Positions 36,088 through 45,938 of a stretch of 64,000 bases of DNA are shown piece by piece. Under the pieces are notes generated by a model. The model worked only from the letters and a program-made list of their open reading frames with translations, was not told where the DNA came from and made no database searches. Made by a program: the position numbers and the translations under genes. The number at the start of each line of letters is the position of its first letter. Within the stretch, counting starts at the first letter, position 1. This DNA comes from Phyllobacterium sp. YR531. Its GTDB lineage: Bacteria > Pseudomonadota > Alphaproteobacteria > Rhizobiales > Rhizobiaceae. The DNA lies in assembly GCF_000282595.1 (NCBI RefSeq), contig NZ_AKIZ01000002.1, positions 1 through 64,000 on the forward strand, given 5' to 3'.

Positions 36088-37080
36088 CTAAAAGCTAACG
36101 TTTGCTGCCAGTCTCGCCGTCGCATCCTTTACCAGAGCCTCTAGCGTCGGTCTTGCAGGGGCAAAGAAAGTGGTACCAGTGAGCGGAGTAGAATAATCCA
36201 GCAATCTGTCATAGTTGCCGGGCGGATCGCCCAGGTACATGCGCCTGAGCATTTCCTCTATAACCCACAAATAACGCGAATAACCGATGAAGTAGGTTCC
36301 ATATTCCTGCTGACCCGGTCGACCGAATGGCATGTTGTCGCGCAGAATATCATGCTCGTTCCCCTCAGCGTCGAGAATAGTAGCCAGAGATTTGTGTGAT
36401 TTGCGTGGGGCATCATCATCGTCAATCTCAACATTGTCGATTTTCTTGCGGCCGATGATTTCTTCCTGCTCATTGGTTGGAAGTGCCGTCCATTTTCTAA
36501 GGTCGTGCAGATATTTTTGCACCACGATGTAACTGCCGCCTGCAAAACCCGGGTCTTCGTCACCTATCAGCGTGCTAGCAGGCAGATCGGTGCCGGTCGG
36601 GTTCGCTGTGCCGTCGACGAACCCGAGCAAATCGCGCGAATCGAAATACCGGAAACCAGAAACTTCATCCACAACGGTGGATGAGCTGTCGAGCCTATCG
36701 AGAATCATGCGTTCAAGTTCAAAGCAGAGGTCTACGCGCTCTGATCGGATATGAAAGATCAGGTCGCCGGGCGTGGCGGGCGCGGTGTGCACAGGGCCTT
36801 CGATTCCGGTGAATGAGCGTAGCTCAAGGGGCTTTTTACCGGGCGAAAGCCGGTTCCATAGCTCAGCGCCAATACCCACGATGCAAGACAAACGTGCCGA
36901 CAAATCGCGGAATCCGACAGTTTTTATCAGATCGTTCAGTCCATCCAACGTGGAACAAAGCTCTGCAAGCGATAAATCGTCATCATTGATGGTAAGAACA
37001 AGAAAAACGGCTGACAGCGATAAGGGCGCATCCACACTTTGCGCGTCAATAGTCACCCGGTCCCATTTTTGTTTTGGCAC
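36088..37080 (-). CDS. Dyp-type heme peroxidase
   Basis: 330 residues, with the family's GxxDG motif as LGFVDGTANP (catalytic Asp), a proximal-His candidate in APRKSHKSL, and the distal Arg region NMPFGRPGQQEYGTYFIGYSR. There is no signal peptide, so it is cytoplasmic or encapsulin-loaded; its length and NPTGTD region fit the YfeX-like (class B/P) branch. It uses peroxide to oxidise dyes, heme-type or phenolic substrates. It occupies the position right after lon, where rhizobial genomes usually carry hupB. Confidence 0.92.
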   Translation of the reverse strand: MPKQKWDRVTIDAQSVDAPLSLSAVFLVLTINDDDLSLAELCSTLDGLNDLIKTVGFRDLSARLSCIVGIGAELWNRLSPGKKPLELRSFTGIEGPVHTAPATPGDLIFHIRSERVDLCFELERMILDRLDSSSTVVDEVSGFRYFDSRDLLGFVDGTANPTGTDLPASTLIGDEDPGFAGGSYIVVQKYLHDLRKWTALPTNEQEEIIGRKKIDNVEIDDDDAPRKSHKSLATILDAEGNEHDILRDNMPFGRPGQQEYGTYFIGYSRYLWVIEEMLRRMYLGDPPGNYDRLLDYSTPLTGTTFFAPARPTLEALVKDATARLAANVSF

Positions 37081-37285
37081 GATTCGACTGTCCTTCCACT
37101 GGTTCGCATATAGGCAAGTTCCATGCTAACAGAACTGACAAATGCGCTGCAAAATGAATGTCAACAGTAGTAATTTATTGCGATGCCAGTTGGCTTTGAG
37201 GGGGAGTTTTGAAATTTCAATTGCCGTATAAACAGTAAGCCCATCCGGGGCACTGTTTCAACATTCTGATCTTGTGTAGAAAGAA

Positions 37286-37361
<76 letters not shown>

Positions 37362-37551
37362 TTCGCAAAGGGTGCGTTCCGGAGCGTTTAGGCGTTTCGA
37401 ACGATATTGGCAAGGGGGGATGTAGCACTTTTATGAATTGTTTGAAGAGTTTTTCACAATCGCATTTTTCATGGCTACTTGCGCTTGACACTCTCCCGCG
37501 AACCCCTTAAACGACCGCTCACGCCGGACAAATTGTTCGGTACGAAAGTGC

Positions 37552-37628
37552 GCGGGTGTAGCTCAGTTGGTTAGAGTGCCGGCCTGTCACGCCGGAGGTC
37601 GCGGGTTCGAGCCCCGTCACTCGCGCCA
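37552..37628 (+). tRNA. tRNA-Asp (GTC)
   Basis: 77-nt cloverleaf, acceptor GCGGGTG/CACTCGC, anticodon stem CCGGC/GCCGG with anticodon GTC, T-loop GGGTTCGAGCCCC and encoded CCA (37626-37628). It is divergent from tRNA-Val, 190 bp away. Confidence 0.97.
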
Positions 37629-37784
37629 CTTTTCCCCTAGGCAGATCAATATCTTATTTGGCTATCGGAAAAGTGGCGGACCCCGCAAGCTTCACCTCAT
37701 GATTTCATGATCTTTCAAAGCATCACTTACAAAATGATCCGTCTTATTGTCGATGGTAGCCTTATCGCTCGGCGTAGCTCACGT

Positions 37785-38696
37785 TTACGCTGCGGCTGCG
37801 AGCAGTTTTTGCTTTAAAAGTGTCTCAAGCCAATCGGCGAATACCTGCAATCGCCGTGATAGGTGCTGGCGATGGGGATAAAGCAAGGTCATGGGCATTG
37901 GCACTGCTCGATATCCCGGCAAAACCTCGACCAATTCACCAGTATCGATATGAGCCTGGACATCATAGGCGGGGATTTGAATGAGCCCCAGCCCCGCCAG
38001 ACAGCAGGCTATGTAAGCTTCAGCGCTGTTCACGGTGACACGGCTGGGCACATGCAAGGTAAATTCTTCTCCATTCTCCGTCCATTCCCATTCCATCGAG
38101 CGCCCAGAAGAGGGAGATGCATAGTTTACTGCATAGTGAGAATTGAGATCTGCAGGGGAGTACGGAACGCCAAACCGTTTCAGATAATCGGGTGTAGCAA
38201 CGTTGATCAGGGGAAGCGCCCCGATAGTTCGGCCAATCAGACTTGAATCTGAAAGCGGTCCGACGCGCAGCACGCAATCGATATTGTCTTCCACAAGGTT
38301 GACTGCCCGGTCTGTGACGCCGAGATCAATGTGAATTTGCGGATAGCGCTCAAGAAAGTCCGGGAGTGCGGGTGCAATAACCAATCGTCCTATTCGGCCG
38401 GGAACGTCCACCCTGAGCTTGCCTGATGGTTGGGCGGCTGTTTGCTTGAATAGGCTTTCGGCATCCTCGAAATCGGAAATAAGCTGCTGACAGCGATCAT
38501 AGAATACGGTGCCATCCTGTGTTGGGGACACTTTACGGGTGGTTCTATGCAGAAGGCGTGCACCGACTCGCCCCTCCAGTTCCAGAACTGCCGCTGACAC
38601 GGACGAACGTGGAATTCCAAGAGTGTTGGCGGCACGCGTAAAGCTAGAGCATTCGACAACGCGCGAAAAAATGCGAAAGAGGTCAATTCGGTCCAA
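37785..38696 (-). CDS. LysR family transcriptional regulator
   Basis: 303 residues. N-terminal winged HTH DLFRIFSRVVECSSFTRAANTLGIPRSSVSAAVLELEGRVGARLLHRTTRKV, followed by a periplasmic-binding-protein-like effector domain. The style is that of the CrgA/DsdC-like group often paired with a divergent oxidoreductase. It is divergent from the SDR gene at 38835 with a 138-bp gap, so it probably controls that gene and itself. Confidence 0.93.
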   Translation of the reverse strand: MDRIDLFRIFSRVVECSSFTRAANTLGIPRSSVSAAVLELEGRVGARLLHRTTRKVSPTQDGTVFYDRCQQLISDFEDAESLFKQTAAQPSGKLRVDVPGRIGRLVIAPALPDFLERYPQIHIDLGVTDRAVNLVEDNIDCVLRVGPLSDSSLIGRTIGALPLINVATPDYLKRFGVPYSPADLNSHYAVNYASPSSGRSMEWEWTENGEEFTLHVPSRVTVNSAEAYIACCLAGLGLIQIPAYDVQAHIDTGELVEVLPGYRAVPMPMTLLYPHRQHLSRRLQVFADWLETLLKQKLLAAAA

Positions 38697-38834
38697 AGCG
38701 CAGCCATCTCCATTGTGCGGAAAATCTGACAGGTGATGTCGAAATCTCCAGCTTTATTCAGAAAATCTAACCGATATCTTTGATGCATGAAAGCGGGCGC
38801 CCGATGCGAACCGTATTAGAAGGAGACCAAAGAT

Positions 38835-39608
38835 ATGGCGGATCACGGTATCAAGGGAAAAACAGTCGTCATTGCGGGAGGCGCAAAGAATCTCGGTGGT
38901 TTGATCGCCCGCGATCTGGCTGCCCATGGCGCCAAGTCAATAGCTGTGCATTACAACAGCTCGGTAACGAAGGTTGATGCCGATGCAACTGTATCAGCAA
39001 TCGAGGCTACGGGCTCTAAAGGAATAGCGCTACAGGCCGATTTGACCACCGCTGGCGCTATGGAAAAGCTTTTCCGCGATGTGGTCGCTACCATTGGCCG
39101 CCCGGACATCGCTATCAACACGGTAGGAAAGGTATTGAAGAAGCCTATCGCGGAGATTTCAGAAGCTGAATATGACGATATGAGTGCGGTTAATTCCAAA
39201 ACAGCCTTCTTCTTCCTCAAGGAAGCCGGCAAAAATCTCAACGATAACGGAAAGATTTGTACTCTCGTCACATCGTTGCTGGGAGCGTTTACGCCCTTTT
39301 ATGCGGCCTACGCAGGGACCAAAGCGCCGGTTGAGCATTTTACACGGGCGGCTTCAAAGGAATTTGGCGAGCGAGGCATCTCGGTAACGGCCATTGGCCC
39401 GGGACCCATGGATACGCCATTCTTCTACCCTGCAGAGGGTGAAGATGCTGTGGCCTATCACAAGAGTGCAGCAGCGTTGTCGAACTTCTCCAAAACCGGA
39501 CTTACCGACATAGAAGATATTGTGCCCTATATCCGCTTCATGGTCTCGGAGGGTTGGTGGATGACGGGGCAGACAATCCTCGTCAACGGCGGCTATACGA
39601 CGAAGTAA
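38835..39608 (+). CDS. short-chain dehydrogenase/reductase
   Basis: 257 residues with GAAGGAG before the start. Classical SDR: KTVVIAGGAKNLGGLIARDLAAHGAK (NAD(P)-binding, here GGAKNLGG in place of TGxxxGxG), NTVGK instead of NNAG, catalytic Ser in LVTSLLGAFTPFYAAYAGTKAP with the YxxxK as YAGTK, and GPGPMDTPFFYPAE. The unusual cofactor loop is also seen in SDRs annotated as 3-oxoacyl-ACP reductase-like. The substrate is unknown; it is probably controlled by the divergent LysR protein. Confidence 0.9.
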   Translation: MADHGIKGKTVVIAGGAKNLGGLIARDLAAHGAKSIAVHYNSSVTKVDADATVSAIEATGSKGIALQADLTTAGAMEKLFRDVVATIGRPDIAINTVGKVLKKPIAEISEAEYDDMSAVNSKTAFFFLKEAGKNLNDNGKICTLVTSLLGAFTPFYAAYAGTKAPVEHFTRAASKEFGERGISVTAIGPGPMDTPFFYPAEGEDAVAYHKSAAALSNFSKTGLTDIEDIVPYIRFMVSEGWWMTGQTILVNGGYTTK

Positions 39609-39640
39609 GCTGTCAAAAGAACCAAGAATGCATTTGAATA

Positions 39641-39675
39641 AACTTCGGCGTCCTGACGGATGCCGGAGTTTTTGT
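39641..39675 (+). terminator. intrinsic terminator after the SDR gene
   Basis: Arms CTTCGGCGTCC (39643-39653) and GGATGCCGGAG (39658-39668) with two wobbles and a TGAC loop, followed by TTTTT. Confidence 0.8.
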
Positions 39676-39712
39676 TTTCCCCATGCCTCGTAACAAGCAG
39701 TTTGTTCGATTT

Positions 39713-39726
39713 TTAATTAGATTTAA
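39713..39726 (+). promoter_or_regulatory. possible CtrA-like site upstream of the Flp pilin gene
   Basis: TTAA (39713-39716) and TTAA (39723-39726) separated by 6 nt. The CtrA consensus is TTAA-N7-TTAA, so the spacing is one short, and the region is AT-rich enough for chance. It is listed because pilin genes are CtrA targets in related bacteria. Confidence 0.2.
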
Positions 39727-39874
39727 TCATGCTCGGTAAAGCTCAATTAAGCAACAAAATCAGATAGTTTTCGGTAACCATCTCCCTTAAGGACCGCTCA
39801 ATTCCTGTCGATCTATGTTCACGACGGTTCAACGAAACCACACAAACTTAAAACCAGACAAACAGGACAGGCAA

Positions 39875-40054
39875 ATGACAACTCTCTTCGCACGCTTCAT
39901 CAAAGACGAATCCGGCGCAACAGCAATCGAATACGGTCTGATCGCAGCTCTTATCTCTGTAGCCATCATTGGCGCAGCAACAACTCTGGGCGGCAGCATC
40001 AGCACAACATTCTCCACAATCAGCGGTGATCTGGATACTGCTAACGCCAAGTAA
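39875..40054 (+). CDS. Flp/Fap-type pilin
   Basis: 59 residues from ATG 39875 behind AGGACAGG. Type IVb Flp prepilin: short basic leader, processing site DESG/ATAIEYG with the Glu(+5)-Tyr(+6) pair of this family, then a hydrophobic helix (LIAALISVAIIGAATTLGG). The mature pilin would be polymerised by a Tad/Cpa machine after cleavage by a CpaA-type peptidase. No tad/cpa genes are in this window, so it is an orphan here, with its own terminator downstream. Confidence 0.93.
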   Translation: MTTLFARFIKDESGATAIEYGLIAALISVAIIGAATTLGGSISTTFSTISGDLDTANAK

Positions 40055-40145
40055 CATTACTGATGCTTGGGAGTGCGGGTTTCATGCCAGAACATTTGAA
40101 CTAGAATAATCGGCATCAAACCTCGCTACCTGATCGCGTCTTATG

Positions 40146-40175
40146 GAACCAGACCGTTTCCCAACGGTCTGGTTC
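40146..40175 (+). terminator. intrinsic terminator after the Flp pilin gene
   Basis: Perfect 13-bp stem GAACCAGACCGTT (40146-40158) / AACGGTCTGGTTC (40163-40175), 4-nt loop, followed by TTCGTTTG. It lies 90 bp past the pilin stop. Confidence 0.75.
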
Positions 40176-40284
40176 TTCGTTTGTCAGAGCAAACGATCAT
40201 CTCATCACAATGATCTCTCGACGATAGTCCCGTTTCGGTGTATAGCGCACGCGCATTGCAGCCCTTTTTACCGGACCCAAAAAT

Positions 40285-41502
40285 ATGGAAGAATTTCATA
40301 AAGTTCGCCGCCTCCCGCCTTATGTTTTCGAGCAGGTTAATCGCCTGAAGGCCAGCGCGCGAGCCGCGGGTGCGGACATTATCGATCTTGGCATGGGCAA
40401 TCCGGATCTTCCTACCCCCCAAAGCGTCGTTGACAAGCTGTGCGAGGCGGTTCAGGACCCGCGTACACATCGCTATTCTTCGTCCAAAGGCATTCCTGGG
40501 CTACGCCGGGCGCAAGCGGCCTATTATGAGCGCCGTTTCGGCGTGAAGCTCAATCCGGACACGCAAATTGTTGCAACCCTTGGCTCAAAAGAAGGGTTCG
40601 CCAATATGGCGCAGGCTATTACTGCGCCGGGCGATGTCGTTCTTTGCCCGGATCCTACTTATCCGATTCATGCATTCGGCTTCATCATGTCTGGTGGCGT
40701 TATCCGCTCGATCCCGGCAAAACCGGATGATCATTTCATCCCGGCGTTGGAGCGCGGCATTCGTCATTCCATTCCAAAGCCGCTTGCTCTGATTCTCAAT
40801 TATCCATCAAATCCCACTGCGCATGTCGCATCGCTCGATTTCTACAAGGATGTTGTGGCGTTTGCCCGAAAGAACGAAATCATCGTGCTTTCGGATCTGG
40901 CATATTCGGAAATCTACTTTGATGACGCGCCGCCACCATCCGTGCTTCAGGTGCCGGGGGCAATTGATGTGGCTGTGGAGTTCACGTCGATGTCAAAGAC
41001 ATTCTCCATGCCGGGCTGGCGTATGGGATTCGCCGTAGGCAATGAGCGCCTAATTTCCGCTCTGACCCGTGTTAAATCCTATCTGGATTATGGCGCATTT
41101 ACACCTATTCAGGTTGCTGCATCGGCGGCGCTGAATGGTGATGGATCGGATATTGCTGAAGTTCGCTCGATATATAAGCATCGCCGTGACGTGCTCGTTG
41201 AAAGCTTTGGACGTGCGGGTTGGGACATTCCTGCTCCTGCAGCAACCATGTTTGCGTGGGCACCGATACCGGAGAAGTTCCGCAGTCTCGGTTCATTGGA
41301 ATTTTCCAAACTGTTGATTGAGCATGCGGATGTCGCGGTTGCGCCGGGCATTGGTTTTGGGGAGCATGGCGATGACTATATTCGTATCGCTCTGGTCGAG
41401 AACGAACATCGTATTCGTCAGGCGGCCCGCAGCCTCAAGCGTTTCCTCAGTACTGCTGATGAAAAGCTGCATAATGTTATTCCTCTGAATGCACGCCGTT
41501 AA
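40285..41502 (+). CDS. class I/II PLP-dependent aminotransferase (AlaC-like)
   Basis: 405 residues. Fold type I aminotransferase: IDLGMGNPDLPTPQ, the PLP lysine in FTSMSKTFSMPGWRMGFAVGN, ILNYPSNPTAH, LSDLAYSEIYFDD and a C-terminal FGEHGDDYIRIALVENEHRIRQA with the substrate Arg. The AlaC/LL-DAP-like subgroup uses alanine, glutamate or related amino acids; the position before hom suggests amino acid synthesis. It lies 70 bp upstream of hom, probably in one operon. Confidence 0.92.
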   Translation: MEEFHKVRRLPPYVFEQVNRLKASARAAGADIIDLGMGNPDLPTPQSVVDKLCEAVQDPRTHRYSSSKGIPGLRRAQAAYYERRFGVKLNPDTQIVATLGSKEGFANMAQAITAPGDVVLCPDPTYPIHAFGFIMSGGVIRSIPAKPDDHFIPALERGIRHSIPKPLALILNYPSNPTAHVASLDFYKDVVAFARKNEIIVLSDLAYSEIYFDDAPPPSVLQVPGAIDVAVEFTSMSKTFSMPGWRMGFAVGNERLISALTRVKSYLDYGAFTPIQVAASAALNGDGSDIAEVRSIYKHRRDVLVESFGRAGWDIPAPAATMFAWAPIPEKFRSLGSLEFSKLLIEHADVAVAPGIGFGEHGDDYIRIALVENEHRIRQAARSLKRFLSTADEKLHNVIPLNARR

Positions 41503-41572
41503 ACTAGGGTAGCCCGAAGCGGAATCTGCGGCGCTTACTGCGCGCCGCATCAATGGAAATCCAAGGAAGTGA

Positions 41573-42892
41573 ATGATGAGTGAAGCACTGCGCGTAGGAA
41601 TCGCCGGGTTGGGTACTGTTGGTGCCTCGGTCCTGAAAATTTTGCGGGACAAGGGCGAAATGCTCACCCGTCAGTGCGGAAAACAGATTGTTGTAACGGC
41701 GGTATCAGCGCGCGATGCCAAACGCGATCGCGGTGTGGACTTTTCATCAGCCGCCTGGTTCGATGATCCGGTTGAATTGGCCAAGTCAAACGAGATCGAT
41801 GTTTTTATCGAGTTGATTGGTGGCGATGAAGGGCCCGCACGCGCTGCTGTCGAGGCTGCACTTAAATCCGGACGTCATGTGGTCACCGCGAATAAAGCCC
41901 TTTTGGCCAAGCATGGCGTTTACCTTGCAAAGATTGCCGAAGAAAAAGGTGTGCTGTTGAATTTCGAAGCTGCTGTGGCCGGCGGCATTCCTGTCATCAA
42001 GGCGCTTCGCGAGTCTTTGACTGGCAATACGGTATCGCGCGTTTATGGCATCATGAACGGCACATGCAATTACATCCTGACAAGGATGTGGGATGAGGGG
42101 ATTTCGTTCGAGGATTGCCTCGCGGACGCACAACGCCTTGGTTATGCCGAAGCTGATCCAACCTTCGATATTGAAGGCAATGATACCGCGCACAAGCTGG
42201 CCATCCTCACGAGTCTCGCATTCGGCACGCAAATTGCTGCGGATGACATTTATCTTGAAGGTATAAGCAATATTTCACTGGCCGATATCAAGGCCGCTGA
42301 TGAACTGGGCTATCGTATCAAGTTGCTCGGCGTGGCGCTGAAGACTGAAAGCGGCATTGAACAGCGCGTGCATCCAACAATGGTGCCGGTGGAATCGGTT
42401 ATTGCCCAAGTGCATGGCGTGACCAATGCCGTTGCAATTGAAACCGATCTTTTGGGCGAGCTTTTGCTTTCTGGTCCCGGTGCTGGCGGCGCAGCGACCG
42501 CTTCGGCCGTCATCGGTGATCTTGCAGATATTGCCAAGAGCCGACCTGGCTTTCAGCATGGCCCGGTTTTCGGAACGCCTGCAAAGGCGCTGGCAACATA
42601 TAAAAGAGCAAAGATGCGGGCTCATGAGGGCGGTTATTTCATCCGTCTGACCGTTCATGACAGGGCTGGTGTGTTTGCCGCGATAGCAAAGCGTATGGCG
42701 GATAACGACATTTCGCTCGAGTCCATCGTGCAGCGGCAAAGCGCCGATGTTCAGTCTGAAATTACGAAAACAGTGATTTTGGTAACGCACGAAACGACTG
42801 AAGCGGCGGTTAAAAAAGCGCTTGATGGTATCGTCAAGGACGGCCATGCAACCGACAAACCGCAGATGATCCGCATTGAAAGAGCAGGATAA
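41573..42892 (+). CDS. hom: homoserine dehydrogenase
   Basis: 439 residues. N-terminal NAD(P) domain RVGIAGLGTVGASVLKIL, the catalytic core GGDEGPARAAVEAALKSGRHVVTANKALLAKHG, GIMNGTCNYILTRM and DIEGNDTAHKLAILTSLAFG with the Lys/Asp residues of the active site, and a C-terminal ACT domain (RLTVHDRAGVFAAIAKRMADNDISLESIVQ) for threonine feedback. Reduces aspartate semialdehyde to homoserine for Thr/Met synthesis. The hom-glpX-recJ order is conserved in this order of bacteria. Confidence 0.97.
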   Translation: MMSEALRVGIAGLGTVGASVLKILRDKGEMLTRQCGKQIVVTAVSARDAKRDRGVDFSSAAWFDDPVELAKSNEIDVFIELIGGDEGPARAAVEAALKSGRHVVTANKALLAKHGVYLAKIAEEKGVLLNFEAAVAGGIPVIKALRESLTGNTVSRVYGIMNGTCNYILTRMWDEGISFEDCLADAQRLGYAEADPTFDIEGNDTAHKLAILTSLAFGTQIAADDIYLEGISNISLADIKAADELGYRIKLLGVALKTESGIEQRVHPTMVPVESVIAQVHGVTNAVAIETDLLGELLLSGPGAGGAATASAVIGDLADIAKSRPGFQHGPVFGTPAKALATYKRAKMRAHEGGYFIRLTVHDRAGVFAAIAKRMADNDISLESIVQRQSADVQSEITKTVILVTHETTEAAVKKALDGIVKDGHATDKPQMIRIERAG

Positions 42893-43061
42893 AAACCGGC
42901 ATAGGACGTTTAATCGATTAGCTTTTTCGGTAAGTGGCTTTTCTTCGGTGCAAGCTCTTGCCGGGTGGTTGCGACTTTGACAAAAGATTTGCATAGCGAT
43001 GCTACTAAAGCCGCATTGCTGATCTTGAAATGCGGCCATCTCCACAAAAGCAGGAAAAACT

Positions 43062-44051
43062 ATGCCGAAAACTTCTGACCAGACTGACGTAGGCCTTGAC
43101 CGTATTTTGACCCTTGAGTTGGTTCGTGTGACCGAACGCGCTGCCGTAGCGGCTGCAAGGTTACGTGGACGCGGGGATGAAATGGCTGCCGATCAGGCTG
43201 CAGTCGACGCGATGCGTCAGGAACTCAATCGTCTACCCATATCCGGAACCGTTGTGATTGGTGAAGGAGAGCGTGACGAAGCGCCGATGCTCTATATTGG
43301 CGAAGAGGTTGGAACCCGCACCGGTCCTGAAGTTGATATCGCACTTGATCCACTGGAAGGCACGACCATTTGTGCCAAAAACCTGCCTAATTCCCTGGCC
43401 GTCATTGCAATCGCCGAAAAAGGCAATTTGCTGTATGCGCCAGATGTCTACATGGAAAAGATTGCAGTAGGACCGGGTTACCCTGCCGGCATTATTAATC
43501 TTGATGCTCCTGCCATCGAAAATATCATGGCGGTGGCAAAGGCAAAGGGTGTGCCAGTCAGCGAAATCACTGCCTGTATTATGGATCGGCCGCGTCATGC
43601 GCGTCTCATCGAAGAAGTTCGCGCGACAGGCGCTTCCATTCGTTTGATCGGTGATGGTGACGTAGCTGGTGTTATCCACACGACTGATCCGGATGAAACA
43701 GGAATCGATATTTATATTGGTATCGGTGGTGCTCCCGAGGGTGTGCTGGCCGCCGCAGCACTTCGCTGTATTGGCGGACAGATGCAGGGCCGTCTCCAGC
43801 TCAACAGCGACGACAAGATCGCTCGTGCTGCCAAGATGGGCATCAGTGACCCCAAGAAAATCTACACAATGGAAGAAATGGCAAAGGGCGATGTGCTTTT
43901 TGCTGCGACCGGAGTGACCGATGGCAACATGCTTTCCGGTGTAAAGTTTGCTCGCGATTATATTCAGACGCACACGGTGGTCATGCGTTCTCATTCGCAG
44001 ACGGTCCGCGAAATCAAGGCCAAGCATCAGGATATGAGCAAGTTCCAATAA
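43062..44051 (+). CDS. glpX: fructose-1,6-bisphosphatase class II
   Basis: 329 residues. GlpX signature residues: VIGEGERDEAPMLYIGEEVG, VDIALDPLEGTT (metal-binding Asp/Glu), AIIDRPRHARLI-like CIMDRPRHARLI, IGIGGAPEGVLAAAALRCIGGQMQGRL, and TGVTDGNMLSGV. Dephosphorylates fructose-1,6-bisphosphate in gluconeogenesis. Between hom and recJ. Confidence 0.97.
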   Translation: MPKTSDQTDVGLDRILTLELVRVTERAAVAAARLRGRGDEMAADQAAVDAMRQELNRLPISGTVVIGEGERDEAPMLYIGEEVGTRTGPEVDIALDPLEGTTICAKNLPNSLAVIAIAEKGNLLYAPDVYMEKIAVGPGYPAGIINLDAPAIENIMAVAKAKGVPVSEITACIMDRPRHARLIEEVRATGASIRLIGDGDVAGVIHTTDPDETGIDIYIGIGGAPEGVLAAAALRCIGGQMQGRLQLNSDDKIARAAKMGISDPKKIYTMEEMAKGDVLFAATGVTDGNMLSGVKFARDYIQTHTVVMRSHSQTVREIKAKHQDMSKFQ

Positions 44052-44113
44052 TTGGCACTGGATTGGACTTTCGGGGCATTGCATTCCACCGCGGCGGGTG
44101 ATTGAACGCTCAG

Positions 44114-45904
44114 ATGACATCTGAACGGCTTTTCCTCGGCGTTGGGCAATCGGCTACCGGCCTCAAATGGGTAGACCGGCTCGGTCAGCGCGAAGCCAAT
44201 ATCGCGCTGGCCATGGCACAAAACCATGGTTTTCCAGATATTGTAACGCGCGTGCTCGCGGGCAGGGGCGTCGGATTGGATGAAGCGGCGGCTTTTATGG
44301 AGCCGACGCTAAAAAGCCTCATGCCTGATCCTGCATCCCTTACGGATATGGTATCCGCCGCCACGCGTATCGCCAAAGCGATTATCACGCGCGAGAACGT
44401 GGCGATTTTCGGCGACTATGATGTGGATGGTGCCTGTTCGTCCGCTATTCTTTCGCGCTTTCTGACGCACTACGGCATCACCAATCGGATATATATCCCG
44501 GATCGAATTTTCGAAGGCTATGGGCCAAATCCCACAGCAATGCAGGAACTGGCAGTAGAAGCCTCGTTAATTGTCACCGTAGACTGCGGAACAAACAGTG
44601 CTGCAGCAATCGACGCTGCCAAAGCTGCAGGTGCAGATGTGGTCGTTCTGGACCATCATCAAGTGGGGGGCGATCTGCCCGGTGCAGCGCATGCTATCGT
44701 GAACCCCAACCGCGAGGATGACTTGTCTGGTCAAGGTCACCTCTGCGCTGCGGGCGTGGTGTTTTTGACCTTGGTGCAAATATCGCGGGTGCTGCGAGAG
44801 GGGCAAGCAAAGCTTGATTTTCCCCCGCCAGACCTTCTTTCGCTGCTCGATTTGGTGGCGTTGGCAACGATTTGCGACGTCGTCCCGCTGAAGGACCTGA
44901 ACCGGGCCTTTGTCGTAAAGGGCGTACTGGTAGCGCGCACCCAGCAGAACGCTGGCCTTGCCGCGCTGGCGAGAGTGTCACGGATTGGTGAACCGCTTAA
45001 CGCGTTTCATTTCGCCTATATGATTGGACCACGTATCAATGCTGGCGGGCGTATCGGGGATGCAGGGCTTGGTGCGCGCCTTTTGACTCTGGATGATACT
45101 GACGAAGCTGCGCGTATCGCTCAAGAGCTGGATAGGCTCAATCAGGAGCGTCAGGCGATGGAGACAATCATGTTGGAACAGGCCGAGGCAGAGGCGATGA
45201 TTGAGCTTTCTTCTGCATCCGGCCCGGCGGTTCTTGTCACTGCCAGTGAGGATTGGCATCCTGGCATTGTCGGTTTGATTGCAGCACGGCTAAAAGAACG
45301 GTCACGCCGCCCGGCATTTGCCATTGCATTTAATTTAAATGGTACCGGTAGCGGTTCTGGCCGTTCGATCAACGGCTTTGATCTTGGCAAGCTTGTCAGA
45401 GGTGCTGTCGAGCGCGGTCTGTTACTCAAGGGCGGCGGACATGCGATGGCAGCCGGTATCACAGTCGAACGTGGGAAAATGGGGGCTTTACGAGCTTTTT
45501 TTGAAGAACAGTCTGCTGAGATGGTTGGGCAGCTGCGTGAGAACGCCTCACTTGCCATTGATGGCGCCTTGAGCGCCGCCGGCGCGACCGTACCGCTCTA
45601 TGACACTATGGAAAAAGCAGGTCCATTCGGATCGGGGCATCCACAACCGGTACTGGTCCTTCCTCATCATCGGCTGATCGACGCACGATCCGTGGGCACC
45701 AGTCACGTCAAGGCGACTTTGGCGGGAGCGGATGGAAAGCGTATTAATGCCATTGCTTTTCGCGCTGTCGGCAGTGCACTTGGGGATTTCCTCTTCAATC
45801 AGGTAGGTCAATCCATTCACGTGGCAGGCAATCTCGCTCTTAACCATTGGAATGGCTCCACGACAACACAGTTTCGCATTCTGGACGCCGCCAAAGCTGT
45901 CTGA
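44114..45904 (+). CDS. recJ: single-stranded-DNA-specific exonuclease RecJ
   Basis: 596 residues from ATG 44114; an in-frame TTG at 44102 is the alternative. DHH domain motifs: IFGDYDVDGACSSAILSRFL, VDCGTNS, VVLDHHQVGGDLP, ATICDVVPL; DHHA1 domain with GPRINAGGRIGDAGLGARLL and LKGGGHAMAAG. 5'-3' ssDNA exonuclease for recombination and mismatch or base-excision repair. Located 63 bp after glpX and followed by a Y-family polymerase gene under a LexA box. Confidence 0.96.
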   Translation: MTSERLFLGVGQSATGLKWVDRLGQREANIALAMAQNHGFPDIVTRVLAGRGVGLDEAAAFMEPTLKSLMPDPASLTDMVSAATRIAKAIITRENVAIFGDYDVDGACSSAILSRFLTHYGITNRIYIPDRIFEGYGPNPTAMQELAVEASLIVTVDCGTNSAAAIDAAKAAGADVVVLDHHQVGGDLPGAAHAIVNPNREDDLSGQGHLCAAGVVFLTLVQISRVLREGQAKLDFPPPDLLSLLDLVALATICDVVPLKDLNRAFVVKGVLVARTQQNAGLAALARVSRIGEPLNAFHFAYMIGPRINAGGRIGDAGLGARLLTLDDTDEAARIAQELDRLNQERQAMETIMLEQAEAEAMIELSSASGPAVLVTASEDWHPGIVGLIAARLKERSRRPAFAIAFNLNGTGSGSGRSINGFDLGKLVRGAVERGLLLKGGGHAMAAGITVERGKMGALRAFFEEQSAEMVGQLRENASLAIDGALSAAGATVPLYDTMEKAGPFGSGHPQPVLVLPHHRLIDARSVGTSHVKATLAGADGKRINAIAFRAVGSALGDFLFNQVGQSIHVAGNLALNHWNGSTTTQFRILDAAKAV

Positions 45905-45938
45905 GTAACCGCGCCACTTGCATTTTTCTTCAAGATAT

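Noticed and set aside
42275-43045. 256-codon minus-strand ORF
   Set aside because: Antisense to hom and its downstream gap; Cys/His-rich translation typical of a shadow frame.
43233-44120. 295-codon minus-strand ORF
   Set aside because: Antisense shadow of glpX; low-complexity His/Cys-rich translation and no ribosome site.
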